DNA of 44,968 bases, taken from contig JBDHZU010000003.1 in assembly GCA_039812085.1 (NCBI GenBank), positions 1 to 44,968 of the forward strand, written 5' to 3'. Source of the DNA: JBDHZU01 sp039812085 (GTDB lineage Bacteria; Actinomycetota; Actinomycetes; S36-B12; UBA10799). The notes under the pieces are model-generated. The model was not told the DNA's origin, searched no databases, and saw nothing but the letters and a program-made list of their open reading frames with translations. Position numbers and translations under genes: made by a program. Shown here piece after piece: positions 24,539-32,408 of the stretch. Numbering within the stretch: the first letter of the stretch is position 1; the number at the start of each line of letters is the position of its first letter.

Positions 24539-24787
24539 CTAGCGAGCCGTTGAGGTGTAGGGCAGCAGCGCCATCTCGCGGGCGTTCTTCACCGCAGTCG
24601 CGATGTCGCGCTGATGCTGAGTGCAGCAACCGGTTACTCGACGCGCACGGATCTTGCCGCGATCGGAGATGTACTTGCGCAGCAAGTTGGTGTCTTTGTA
24701 ATCGATATAGCTGGACTTGCCCTTCTTTTCTGCACTGCAGAACGGGCAGGCCTTTTTCTTGATCTTGCGGGGTGGTGGCTTAACCAT
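24539..24787 (-). CDS. rpsR: 30S ribosomal protein S18, zinc-binding (C+) type
   Basis: An 82-residue small-subunit protein with the typical YIDYKDTNLLRKYISDRGKI core. CPFC near the N-terminus and CC in VTGCCTQHQ give four cysteines, so this is the zinc-binding C+ form that many actinobacteria keep beside a zinc-free paralogue used in zinc starvation. S18 pairs with S6 on the ribosome, and S6:S18 complexes repress their own operon in several bacteria; see the leader before rpsF. Confidence 0.95.
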   Translation of the reverse strand: MVKPPPRKIKKKACPFCSAEKKGKSSYIDYKDTNLLRKYISDRGKIRARRVTGCCTQHQRDIATAVKNAREMALLPYTSTAR

Positions 24788-24830
24788 TTGTTGTCTCTTT
24801 CTCTACTGACTGGTGTGACGTCTGGGTTTC

Positions 24831-25304
24831 TTAGAACGGAGGCTCGTCGCTGACGGGAGCCGAGGAGGCAGGTGATGACCACGGGTCTTCAACAGCGCGC
24901 GGCCCGCTGAAGCCGCCGCCATTTCCACCGCCGCCGCCGCCGGAGGTCTTGGTGACCTTGGCAGTGGCGTAACGCAGTGCAGGACCGATGTCGTCAACCG
25001 TCAGCTCCAGGGACTGGCGCTGTTCGCCGGTCTTGGTCTCGAAGCTGCGTTGACGCAGACGACCCGTCACGATGACGCGGGCGCCCTTTGCCAGGCTCTC
25101 GGCCACGTTCTCGCCGTACTGATCCCAGACGCTGCAGCGGATGAACAGCGTCTCGCCGTCTTTCCACTCGTTGGTGTTGTTGTCACGGGTACGGGGAGTG
25201 GACGCCACTGTGAAGCTGGCAACCGACTTACCACCCGGGGTGAAACGCAATTCTGGATCGGCAGTGAGGTTTCCGACCACGGTGATATTGGGTTCTCCGG
25301 CCAT
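24831..25304 (-). CDS. ssb: Single-stranded DNA-binding protein
   Basis: A 157-residue SSB. The OB-fold begins MAGEPNITVVGNLTADPELRF, and residues to about 115 bind single-stranded DNA. A Gly-rich linker (GGGGGGNGGG) leads to the acidic-hydrophobic tip DEPPF that recruits repair and replication partners. The ATG at 25304 is chosen over the longer frame to 25361 because GGAAG sits just upstream and the OB-fold starts there. It is the second gene of the rpsF operon. Confidence 0.95.
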   Translation of the reverse strand: MAGEPNITVVGNLTADPELRFTPGGKSVASFTVASTPRTRDNNTNEWKDGETLFIRCSVWDQYGENVAESLAKGARVIVTGRLRQRSFETKTGEQRQSLELTVDDIGPALRYATAKVTKTSGGGGGGNGGGFSGPRAVEDPWSSPASSAPVSDEPPF

Positions 25305-25423
25305 GGGTCTGACTTCCTTTCGATGTACGTCGACTGACTGCAGACAATTGCTCACCACCACTGTGCGCTAGATCTCTGACGCCGTGGGTTGTTCTCCACA
25401 AACACCGGTGGATGAGCAGTTCG

Positions 25424-25738
25424 TCAGGCAGCCGACTCTTCGGTGGGAGCGGTCTCGGGTAGCCGGATGACCTTGGTGCGCAACACGGCTTCATTCAGCG
25501 AAAGCTGGCGATCGAGTTCCTTCACCGTCTCGACAGTGGAGGTCAAGTTGGTGACGACGTAGATGCCTTCGGAATGCTGGCCGATTTCGTAGGCCAAGCG
25601 GCGACGGCCCCAGATGTCGGGCTTGTCGACAGTTCCGCCATCGCTACGGACAACGTTGAAGAACGTTTCCAGGCTGGGTTCGACGGTTCGTTCCTCGAGA
25701 TTGGGATCGAGGATGATCATGAGTTCATAACGACGCAT
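25424..25738 (-). CDS. rpsF: 30S ribosomal protein S6
   Basis: A 104-residue S6 protein: MRRYELMIILDPNLEE, WGRRRLAYEI and YVVTNLTS are family landmarks, and a short acidic C-terminus ends in EESAA. It binds the central domain of 16S rRNA together with S18. It is the first gene of rpsF-ssb-rpsR-rplI, preceded by a promoter (25863-25890) and a leader of about 120 bases in which the AGGAGG ribosome site can be sequestered. Confidence 0.95.
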   Translation of the reverse strand: MRRYELMIILDPNLEERTVEPSLETFFNVVRSDGGTVDKPDIWGRRRLAYEIGQHSEGIYVVTNLTSTVETVKELDRQLSLNEAVLRTKVIRLPETAPTEESAA

Positions 25739-25750
25739 GTGGAAAGACCC

Positions 25751-25796
25751 ACCTCCTCTGGACTGGTGCGGTTACGGACGTTCCGTAACAGGAGGT
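25751..25796 (-). promoter_or_regulatory. Candidate rpsF leader that sequesters the Shine-Dalgarno sequence
   Basis: On the minus strand the order is ACCTCCT (25796-25790), a perfect 8-bp hairpin GTTACGGA/TCCGTAAC with a three-base loop (25789-25771), 13 bases, then AGGAGGT (25757-25751), which is the rpsF ribosome site 12 bases before the ATG. The two seven-base blocks are exact complements, so folding would hide the ribosome site under the hairpin. An alternative register uses AAGAC (25799-25795) with GTCTT (25748-25744). In several bacteria S6:S18 binds the rpsF leader and represses the operon, and this may be the local version (inference). Confidence 0.6.
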
Positions 25797-25862
25797 CTTG
25801 CTATGCGTATTACTTGTTTGTTGTGCTCACGACCAAGACAGGTGCGAATGAGCAACCTCACC

Positions 25863-25890
25863 AGGGTACGGCAGTAACACCGTGGGTCAA
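25863..25890 (-). promoter_or_regulatory. Probable promoter of the rpsF operon
   Basis: On the minus strand TTGACC (25890-25885) and TACCCT (25868-25863) are separated by 16 bases, a good match to the actinobacterial housekeeping pattern (TTGACN, TANNNT). Transcription would start near 25856 and give a leader of roughly 118 bases containing the structured element before rpsF. Confidence 0.5.
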
Positions 25891-25912
25891 TAGGCCGGGC
25901 GCTGCGTGCACG

Positions 25913-26719
25913 CTATGCAGCGTCGATCCGCGCCTTGGCCAACGCAATATCTTGTGCAATTCCCTCGAAAGAGGTCTCGCAGATCACGTCGGTCTTGCCC
26001 GCAGCAACCGCGTCCAACAAGGCTCCTGGCTCGATCAGGCCCTTCCCGAAGTTCGCATGCCGATCTCGACCAGACCCAAAGTCGCCTTGTGAATCGTTGG
26101 CGTGGATCAAGTCGATCCGCCCAGTGACTGCTCGCACCTTCTCCACCGCATCGGGCAATTCCAGTCCGGCAGCAAATGCGTGGCAGGTATCGAAGCAGAA
26201 GCCTGGTTCGTAATCGGAGAGCACCTCGAAGAGGCGTCCGATCGCTTCCAGCTTTCGCGCCATCGCAAAGTCGCCGCCGGCGGTGTTCTCGATCAGCAAA
26301 GGAATGCGGATATCCAGCCGTTCAAAAGTCTTACGCCAGTTGTCAAAGCCGATTTCTGGATCTTCACCCTTGTTGACGTGTCCACCGTGAACGATCAATC
26401 CCGCGGCACCCACTAACTCGGCTGCATCAAGCTGTTGCTGCAGGATCTTGCGGCTGGGAATCCGGATCCGGTTGTTCGTCGAAGCAACGTTGAGGACGTA
26501 GGGCGCATGAATGTAAATCCGCATATTGGCGGCTTCTGCTTGCGCACGCAGCCCTTCCGCTCCGTCGGGATGGGGAAAAGTCGGCGCTTTCCATCCCTGC
26601 GGATCGCCGAGGAAGAACTGCACACATTGCGCACCAAGCGCTTGGCCCTGCCCAATTGGGTCATCTTGGCCAACGTGTCCACCGACGAGGGGTCGCGTAT
26701 TGGAGTCATTCGACGACAT
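25913..26719 (-). CDS. nfo: Endonuclease IV (AP endonuclease, Nfo)
   Basis: A 268-residue TIM-barrel nuclease that cuts DNA 5' of abasic sites in base excision repair. All trinuclear-zinc ligand motifs are visible: HAPYVLN, IVHGGHVN, LIENTAGG, FCFDTCHAFAAG, IHANDSQGDFGSGRDRHANFG and ICETSFEG. The ATG at 26719 is preferred; the longer frame to 26830 adds a low-complexity N-terminus that runs over the divergent FemX start. It precedes the rpsF operon on the same strand, separated by 174 bases with its own promoter. Confidence 0.93.
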   Translation of the reverse strand: MSSNDSNTRPLVGGHVGQDDPIGQGQALGAQCVQFFLGDPQGWKAPTFPHPDGAEGLRAQAEAANMRIYIHAPYVLNVASTNNRIRIPSRKILQQQLDAAELVGAAGLIVHGGHVNKGEDPEIGFDNWRKTFERLDIRIPLLIENTAGGDFAMARKLEAIGRLFEVLSDYEPGFCFDTCHAFAAGLELPDAVEKVRAVTGRIDLIHANDSQGDFGSGRDRHANFGKGLIEPGALLDAVAAGKTDVICETSFEGIAQDIALAKARIDAA

Positions 26720-26770
26720 TCCAGAAGAGTACGCACGCCCGGGCGAGCCTGTCGGACATAGGCTGCACGG

Positions 26771-27988
26771 GTGCCACTTGTCGTTCGTGAGATCAGTCCC
26801 GCAGAACATGCGCAGTTCGTGCGCGAACATCCCCGTCTGTCATTCCTGCAGACACCCTCCTGGGCAGGAGTGAAAGCGGAATGGGGTAGCCAGAATCTGG
26901 GGTGGTTCGACGGCGATCAGCTCGTGGGCGCGGGACTTGTCCTTACCCGACAAGTCCCCAAGTTGCCGCAGTTCTTGGCTTATCTGCCTGAAGGCCCAGC
27001 AATCGACTGGAGCGGCGAAGCATTCCCGCAGTATCAACTCGATGACTGGCTGGCACCGATGCTGGAACACTTCCGGCAGGCAGGTGCCTTCCTCGTGAAG
27101 ATGGGCCCGCAGGTCGGAATTCGGCAATGGGGTGCCGGAACGCTGAAGGCAGCCATCGCAGCTGAGTCCGCCACTCGTCTACGGGAAGTCCCGCCCGACG
27201 AATCGTGGGATGCCGGAACCGCTCTGATCGAACGACTGCAACAAGCCGGATGGACGCAGCAACCCGATACCGGTGCAGGTTTTGGTGACGTGCAGCCGCG
27301 ATACGTGTTCCAGGTGCCGTTGGCTGGACGCACCAGCGAAGACGTCTTCACCGGCTTCAACCAGTTGTGGCGGCGCAACATCCGCAAGGCAGACAAGTTG
27401 GGCGTCGAGGTTCGACAAGGAACCCGGGACGATCTATCCGTTTTCCATCCGCTCTATGTCGAGACCGCTGCCCGCGATGGGTTCGTTCCCCGTGGCCAGT
27501 TCTACTTCGAGCGCATGTGGGATGCGATGACCGACGAAGATCCCGAACGAATTGCGCTGTACATCGCCAGCTACCAAGACACTCCTTTGGCTGCCACCAC
27601 CATGGTCACCGTCGGAAAGCACTCCTGGTATTCCTACGGGGCTTCTGCCGATGCGCAACGAGAGGTCCGTCCATCGAACGCCATCCAATGGCGAATGATT
27701 ACCGACTCTTTGGAACGCGGCTGCGATGTCTACGACATGCGGGGCATCAGTGACACCCTGGACCCGAACGATCCACTGTTCGGATTGATTCGGTTCAAGC
27801 TCGGCACGGGCGGTCACGCGTTGGAATACGTAGGCGAGTGGGACTTTGCCCTGCGACCCACCACAGCCAAGGCATTCGATATGTACATGCGACGAGCATC
27901 GATCAAGGCCAATGCCAAGGATCGAGCAAAGCGTTGGTTCGGTAAGAGCACTCAGGTGATCGCCGCTGATACGGGAGCAAGCAAGTGA
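26771..27988 (+). CDS. FemABX-family aminoacyltransferase (peptidoglycan cross-bridge, FemX-like)
   Basis: A 405-residue GNAT-fold protein. Family landmarks are FLQTPSWAGVKAEWG near the N-terminus, the substrate-channel region WRRNIRKADKLGVEV and the second GNAT half with TTMVTVGKHSWYSYGASA and NAIQWRMI, then YDMRGISDTL. FemX-type enzymes transfer an amino acid from aminoacyl-tRNA to the lysine or Dap side chain of lipid II, starting the interpeptide bridge at the inner membrane face. The GTG start lies 51 bases from the divergent nfo gene. The stop overlaps the GTG of the next gene (GTGA), so it forms a coupled operon with a racemase-like and a glycosyltransferase gene. Confidence 0.9.
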   Translation: MPLVVREISPAEHAQFVREHPRLSFLQTPSWAGVKAEWGSQNLGWFDGDQLVGAGLVLTRQVPKLPQFLAYLPEGPAIDWSGEAFPQYQLDDWLAPMLEHFRQAGAFLVKMGPQVGIRQWGAGTLKAAIAAESATRLREVPPDESWDAGTALIERLQQAGWTQQPDTGAGFGDVQPRYVFQVPLAGRTSEDVFTGFNQLWRRNIRKADKLGVEVRQGTRDDLSVFHPLYVETAARDGFVPRGQFYFERMWDAMTDEDPERIALYIASYQDTPLAATTMVTVGKHSWYSYGASADAQREVRPSNAIQWRMITDSLERGCDVYDMRGISDTLDPNDPLFGLIRFKLGTGGHALEYVGEWDFALRPTTAKAFDMYMRRASIKANAKDRAKRWFGKSTQVIAADTGASK

Positions 27989-29277
27989 CGTTCAGTCTGA
28001 CCGTCGATGGCCCCGCCTGGCGTGCACATGCCGAGTCTGTGCGAGACGACGTTCGTAACGTCATCAACATCGGACGGCCCGGTGCTCAATCCGGCGACAT
28101 CGTTCCGGTCATCAAGGGCAACGGCTACGGATTTGGTCTGGCGAACCTGGCAGTAGAAAGTGCTCGACTCGGTATCGACCGAGTAGCCGTAGGCACCGCA
28201 CACGAGGCAGCGGCGGTCGCCCGCTACTACCCCGGCGAGATTCTGGTCATGCAGCCCTGGGATCCACGCGACTTGCCTAGCTTGGCGGTCTGGGAACTCA
28301 TCGATGCCAGCAACTTCGGTGAACGCGTGATCCGCACGGTGTCGAGCGTGGACGCGATCCGCGGCCTATCCGCCCAACCCGCCAATGAGTCCGGTCGCCC
28401 CATTCGGGTGTTGATCGAAGGCCTGACCTCGATGCGTCGCTTTGGTTTAGCCGAACCAGACCTCGATGCTGTCCTCACCGAAGATGGCCTTCGAGATGCG
28501 CTGCGTGAACGTCGGATTGAACTGCTCGGCTTAGCCATTCACCTGCCGTTGGCACAGCCACTTTCTCCGCATGCGCAGACGCTGGAATCCTCTTGGACAG
28601 ATAACCAACCTCGAACCCAACTTCCCAAGCAGGCCAGCGGTCGAGTCCGGGAAGCCTGGTCATGGACGTTGACCTGGATCCGTGCATTGGGCGCGCTAGA
28701 AGACGCTGGTTGCCCACTGGAAGAAGAAGCCGCAGGCGTTTGGCTCTCTCATCTCGACGACACCGAGCTGGCTCAATTACGGGCAGCAGTCCCCGATCTG
28801 CCACTGCGGGTTCGGATCGGAACTCGGCTGTGGCTCGGCGCACCAGAGACGCTGTCGGTGACGGGCACTGTGTTGGCCGTCCACAGTGTGGCGAAGGGTC
28901 GCGCAGTCGGTTATCGCCAGCGACGTGCTCCTAAGGAAGGTCTGCTCGTCGTGGTGGGTGGCGGAACGTCGCACGGTGTGGCCCTTGAGGCGCCCACCCC
29001 AGCCGCATCTATGCGTCAGCGCGTGGTTTCCGCCGGAACCGGAGCGATCGAGGCAACGGGTCGCGCGCGTTCTCCATTCCAATGGGACGGCAAGTTCCGT
29101 CGCTTTATGGAGCCGCCACATATGCAGGTATCCATGATCTGGATTAGCGCGGACGATGTTCGCCAAGCGGTAGCCCGGGGAGTCAAAGCTCCATCGGTGG
29201 GCGACGAGTTGCCGTGCCGAGTACGCAACACCACGGCTGCTTTCGATCGCATCATCGGATTGGACGATCAGGCGTGA
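27985..29277 (+). CDS. Alanine-racemase-like PLP enzyme
   Basis: A 430-residue fold-type III PLP protein, longer than classical Alr (about 370). The N-terminal barrel motif VIKGNGYGFG gives the Schiff-base lysine (Lys44). In the C-terminal domain GRAVGYRQ provides a tyrosine (about 310) where Alr has its second catalytic base, and the Met-containing segment after EPPHMQ fits the far active-site wall. The sequence otherwise departs from standard Alr, including an extended helical middle part at about 200-270. It may racemise alanine or another amino acid used in the cross-bridge made with the FemX enzyme next to it. Overlaps of four bases (GTGA) on both sides show tight coupling. Confidence 0.82.
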   Translation: MTFSLTVDGPAWRAHAESVRDDVRNVINIGRPGAQSGDIVPVIKGNGYGFGLANLAVESARLGIDRVAVGTAHEAAAVARYYPGEILVMQPWDPRDLPSLAVWELIDASNFGERVIRTVSSVDAIRGLSAQPANESGRPIRVLIEGLTSMRRFGLAEPDLDAVLTEDGLRDALRERRIELLGLAIHLPLAQPLSPHAQTLESSWTDNQPRTQLPKQASGRVREAWSWTLTWIRALGALEDAGCPLEEEAAGVWLSHLDDTELAQLRAAVPDLPLRVRIGTRLWLGAPETLSVTGTVLAVHSVAKGRAVGYRQRRAPKEGLLVVVGGGTSHGVALEAPTPAASMRQRVVSAGTGAIEATGRARSPFQWDGKFRRFMEPPHMQVSMIWISADDVRQAVARGVKAPSVGDELPCRVRNTTAAFDRIIGLDDQA

Positions 29278-30719
29278 GTACTGCGCCGACTCAGCCAGCC
29301 GAGCAGCGTCAGTTCGTCGCACCCAGCGAACAGGACCCTTTCGTTGCCGCTGCATCGACAGTCATCGGCGGGCCGATTGGACGACTGGCGGCACCGCTGT
29401 CACGTTCGTATTGGACGGTCTTGCGTGTGCTCGTGGTGATGACGAGTGCCGGATTTGCCCTCGGTCTGCTTCAAAAGATCCCGTGCATGACAACCAACTG
29501 GCAGCAACCCAGCGAATACACCCACCTGTGTTACAGCGATATGCCGCCGTTGTTCAGTCTGCGCGGATTCGCCGACCACGTATTTCCTTATATTCATCAA
29601 CCGCTTCCCGGTCAGGAGCAGCTCGAATACCCCGTTCTTACCGGGATGTTCATGCAACTGGCGAACGTCATGTCTCCCCGATCGGCACTCTGGTTCTACT
29701 TAATCAACTCGCTGCTGTTGCTGGTGTGCGCGATCTGCGCAGTCCTGGCAACTGCACTGACGGTGAAGCGACGACCATGGGATGCCGCGATGGTGGCCCT
29801 GGCTCCGGCAGGGATTCTGACCGCCACCATTAACTGGGATCTATTACCGGTCGCACTGACTGCCATCTTCATGTTGTTGTGGGCACGCCGATATCCCTTT
29901 GCCGCAGGGGTGTTCTTAGGTCTAGCCACAGCAGCGAAGTTCTATCCGATCCTGCTGATCGGCCCGCTTCTGCTGTTGTGCTGGAGAGCCGGTAAGTGGC
30001 GAGAACTCGGCCTGACTGTTGCCGGAACCGCAGCAAGTTGGCTGGCGGTGAATGTGCCGTTTATGGTGGCCAACTTTGACGGGTGGGCACACTTCTACAC
30101 CTTCTCCTCCGAACGAGGACAAGACTTCGGATCGGTGTGGTTGGCGTTATCCAACGTTGGTCTTTCAGTTCCGGCAGAAAGCTTGAACCTGCTGGCCTCT
30201 GGCCTATTCCTCCTACTGTGCGTACTCATCGCCATCCTGGTGGCACGGGCACCGCGTCGGCCACGGTTCGCATCTCTAGCATTTCTCACTGTCGCGGCGT
30301 TCCTACTCACTAACAAGGTCTACTCCCCGCAGTACGTGCTCTGGTTGATTCCACTTGCCGTGCTTGCCCGACCCCGGTGGCGAGACTTCCTGGTGTGGCA
30401 AGTCGGCCAGTGCATCTACTTCGTCGGGATCTGGCTGTACCTGGCAGGACTGCAAGAAGGAACGAAAGGTCTACCAAGCGAGTGGTACACGCTGGCGATC
30501 GCGATCCACATCGCCTCCACGCTCTACTTCGTCGGATTCGTGATCCGCGACATCCTTCGTCCGGAGAATGATCCAGTTCGCACCGACGGATTCGTAGAGG
30601 ACTCTGACGACCCCGGTGGCGGAGTCTTGGACGGTTCACCCGACCGTGCTGGTTGGGGAATAAACATGAACTCTCAAGCATTTATCGAGCATGACTCCGA
30701 GCACGTTGCATCCGTTTGA
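29274..30719 (+). CDS. GT87-family (DUF2029) polyprenyl-phosphomannose-dependent mannosyltransferase
   Basis: A 481-residue membrane glycosyltransferase with about ten to twelve hydrophobic segments. The start is the GTG at 29274, overlapping the upstream TGA; the longer frame to 29214 only reads the racemase gene in another frame. Family features are the conserved QLEYPVLTG segment in the first extracytoplasmic loop, ATAAKFYPILLIGPLL and LLTNKVYSPQYVLWLIPL. GT-C enzymes of this family move mannose from a polyprenyl carrier onto lipoglycans or related acceptors outside the membrane. Rv0051, near rpsF in M. tuberculosis, is a related protein from memory. It ends in an acidic cytoplasmic tail and overlaps the next gene by 29 bases. 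Confidence 0.85.
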   Translation: MSTAPTQPAEQRQFVAPSEQDPFVAAASTVIGGPIGRLAAPLSRSYWTVLRVLVVMTSAGFALGLLQKIPCMTTNWQQPSEYTHLCYSDMPPLFSLRGFADHVFPYIHQPLPGQEQLEYPVLTGMFMQLANVMSPRSALWFYLINSLLLLVCAICAVLATALTVKRRPWDAAMVALAPAGILTATINWDLLPVALTAIFMLLWARRYPFAAGVFLGLATAAKFYPILLIGPLLLLCWRAGKWRELGLTVAGTAASWLAVNVPFMVANFDGWAHFYTFSSERGQDFGSVWLALSNVGLSVPAESLNLLASGLFLLLCVLIAILVARAPRRPRFASLAFLTVAAFLLTNKVYSPQYVLWLIPLAVLARPRWRDFLVWQVGQCIYFVGIWLYLAGLQEGTKGLPSEWYTLAIAIHIASTLYFVGFVIRDILRPENDPVRTDGFVEDSDDPGGGVLDGSPDRAGWGINMNSQAFIEHDSEHVASV

Positions 30720-31560
30720 ACAGCATCTGCTGACCCACGAGCAGGCGCATCGGGAGCACGCTGCCTGGACGCCTGAATACGGGGCGCTCCCTGCGATCTA
30801 TCTCAGTCACGGCGCACCACCTCTGTTCGAAGACCCTGGCTGGATGCATGACCTGAGCCAGTGGGCATTGGCGATGCCGAAGCCTCGGTCGATCCTGATC
30901 GTGAGTGCCCACTGGGAATCAGCACCACTCATGCTGTCGGCACCTGCCGCGCACACCCCACTGGTCTACGACTTCGGTGGCTTCGATCCGTACTACTACC
31001 ACATGCAGTACCGCACCCCTGATGCGTCAGAGCTAGCCGCCGATGTTGCTGCTCTCATCCCAGATGACCAATCTCTGCACGAACACAACAGTCGCGGACT
31101 CGACCACGGTGCTTGGGTTCCCTTGAAAGTCATGTACCCATTCGGTGACATCCCCACCCTGCAGTTGTCTCTGCCAACTAATGACCCAACCGCACTTATG
31201 CAATTAGGTCAGCGCTTAGCACCGCTACGGGAACAGGGTGTGCTCGTTATCGGGTCAGGATTCATGACTCATGGGCTGCCGTTCTTAACGGCTGCAGATT
31301 TCCTGGGAGTCAATGATCCTCCCCGGTGGTCGCAAGATTTTGATCAATGGGCAGCAGAAGCACTAGAACGAGCAGACATTGACGAACTATCCCGATACCG
31401 CAGCGTTGCGCCGGGTATGCCCTACGCGCATCCCACCGTCGAACACTTGACACCTCTCTTTGTTGCCCTTGGCGCAGCCACTGACATCGAGGTTCCGGCA
31501 GACACGGTGTTGGACGGATTCCGAATGGGTTTGGCCAGGCGCAGTCTGAGTTTTGCGTAA
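30691..31560 (+). CDS. DODA-type extradiol aromatic ring-opening dioxygenase (LigB/YgiD family)
   Basis: A 289-residue class III extradiol dioxygenase. Metal and acid-base residues appear in YLSHGAPPL, VSAHWES, GLDHGAWVPL and HPTVEHLTPL, the pattern of 4,5-DOPA dioxygenase and YgiD. Such enzymes insert dioxygen into catechols; the natural substrate here is unknown, and no aromatic-degradation genes are nearby. Its ATG lies inside the end of the GT87 gene in another frame (29-base overlap), so it is likely read from the same transcript although its chemistry is unrelated to the cell wall. Confidence 0.9.
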   Translation: MTPSTLHPFEQHLLTHEQAHREHAAWTPEYGALPAIYLSHGAPPLFEDPGWMHDLSQWALAMPKPRSILIVSAHWESAPLMLSAPAAHTPLVYDFGGFDPYYYHMQYRTPDASELAADVAALIPDDQSLHEHNSRGLDHGAWVPLKVMYPFGDIPTLQLSLPTNDPTALMQLGQRLAPLREQGVLVIGSGFMTHGLPFLTAADFLGVNDPPRWSQDFDQWAAEALERADIDELSRYRSVAPGMPYAHPTVEHLTPLFVALGAATDIEVPADTVLDGFRMGLARRSLSFA

Positions 31561-31646
31561 CTAATGACGTAACTGATGAATAGAGGTAGGCACCTGAATG
31601 TGCCTTGTGGTGGCGATCTTGCCTCTAGCAGAGCACTATTTGAGTC

Positions 31647-32408
31647 ATGTCAGGAACTCGCGTCCTTGCGATTGGCGCACACCCCGACGACATCGAGCTG
31701 GGATGCGGGGGAACCCTCGCCCGTCATGTAGCGGCCGGCGACGACGTTCTCATGCTCGTCCTCACTGACGGTCAGTCCGGCCCTGGTGAGGTATCGGGAC
31801 GCCGAGTAGAGGCCCGCGCCGCTGCAGAAGTACTCGGCGCCGATATTTCATTTGGTGGCCTTATGGACGGGTCAGTCGACCCCGGCAGTGAAACCGTGCA
31901 GTTGATTGAGCGGGCCATCGTCGAGCTATCGCCGTCAGTGGTCTACACCCACGGCGAGGATGACTCCCACCAAGACCACCGACATGCATGCGCCGCGACG
32001 CTTTCTGCTGCCCGCAATATTTCCACCGTGCTGCACTACCAGTCACCATCTGCCCGCAACTTCCATCCCACCTTGTTCGTTGCCATTGGCGAGCAGGCTC
32101 TGGAACTGAAACTTACCGCCCTGGAATGCCACTCCTCTCAAGTCGAAAACTCCGCCCGAGTGGACTTCTCTTTGTTGGAAGCCCAAGCCCGGTACTGGGG
32201 AGCACAAGCTCGGACCAAGTACGCCGAAGGATTCGTCGCCGCTCGTGCATTAGTCAGCCCTACGTCCGAAGGGGTTGTCCTCGGGGAACGTCGCGGAGGC
32301 AGCGACGAATTCGTCGGGGCAGATCGTCGCGATGCGGCACTGCCGCAAGCAGAGGCACTAGCGCGTCGGCGGGAAGCCGCCGAAGACCGTCGGTCCACCA
32401 GCGCTTAG
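31647..32408 (+). CDS. PIG-L (LmbE-like) family N-deacetylase
   Basis: A 253-residue zinc enzyme. AHPDD (11-15) and SHQDH (His108/His111) are the family's metal-binding and catalytic motifs, and the fold begins RVLAIGAHPDDIELG. Members remove acetyl groups from N-acetylglucosamine conjugates; MshB in mycothiol synthesis and BshB in bacillithiol synthesis are examples. MshB is about 290 residues with additional motifs, so this is more likely a general PIG-L paralogue. Arg/Glu-rich residues form the C-terminus. The last four bases overlap the end of the convergent secreted-protein gene. Confidence 0.88.
   Translation: MSGTRVLAIGAHPDDIELGCGGTLARHVAAGDDVLMLVLTDGQSGPGEVSGRRVEARAAAEVLGADISFGGLMDGSVDPGSETVQLIERAIVELSPSVVYTHGEDDSHQDHRHACAATLSAARNISTVLHYQSPSARNFHPTLFVAIGEQALELKLTALECHSSQVENSARVDFSLLEAQARYWGAQARTKYAEGFVAARALVSPTSEGVVLGERRGGSDEFVGADRRDAALPQAEALARRREAAEDRRSTSA

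Noticed and set aside
31588..31605. 6-bp hairpin after the dioxygenase gene as a terminator
   Set aside because: The stem is short and followed by only two T bases, so it is weaker than the terminators listed.
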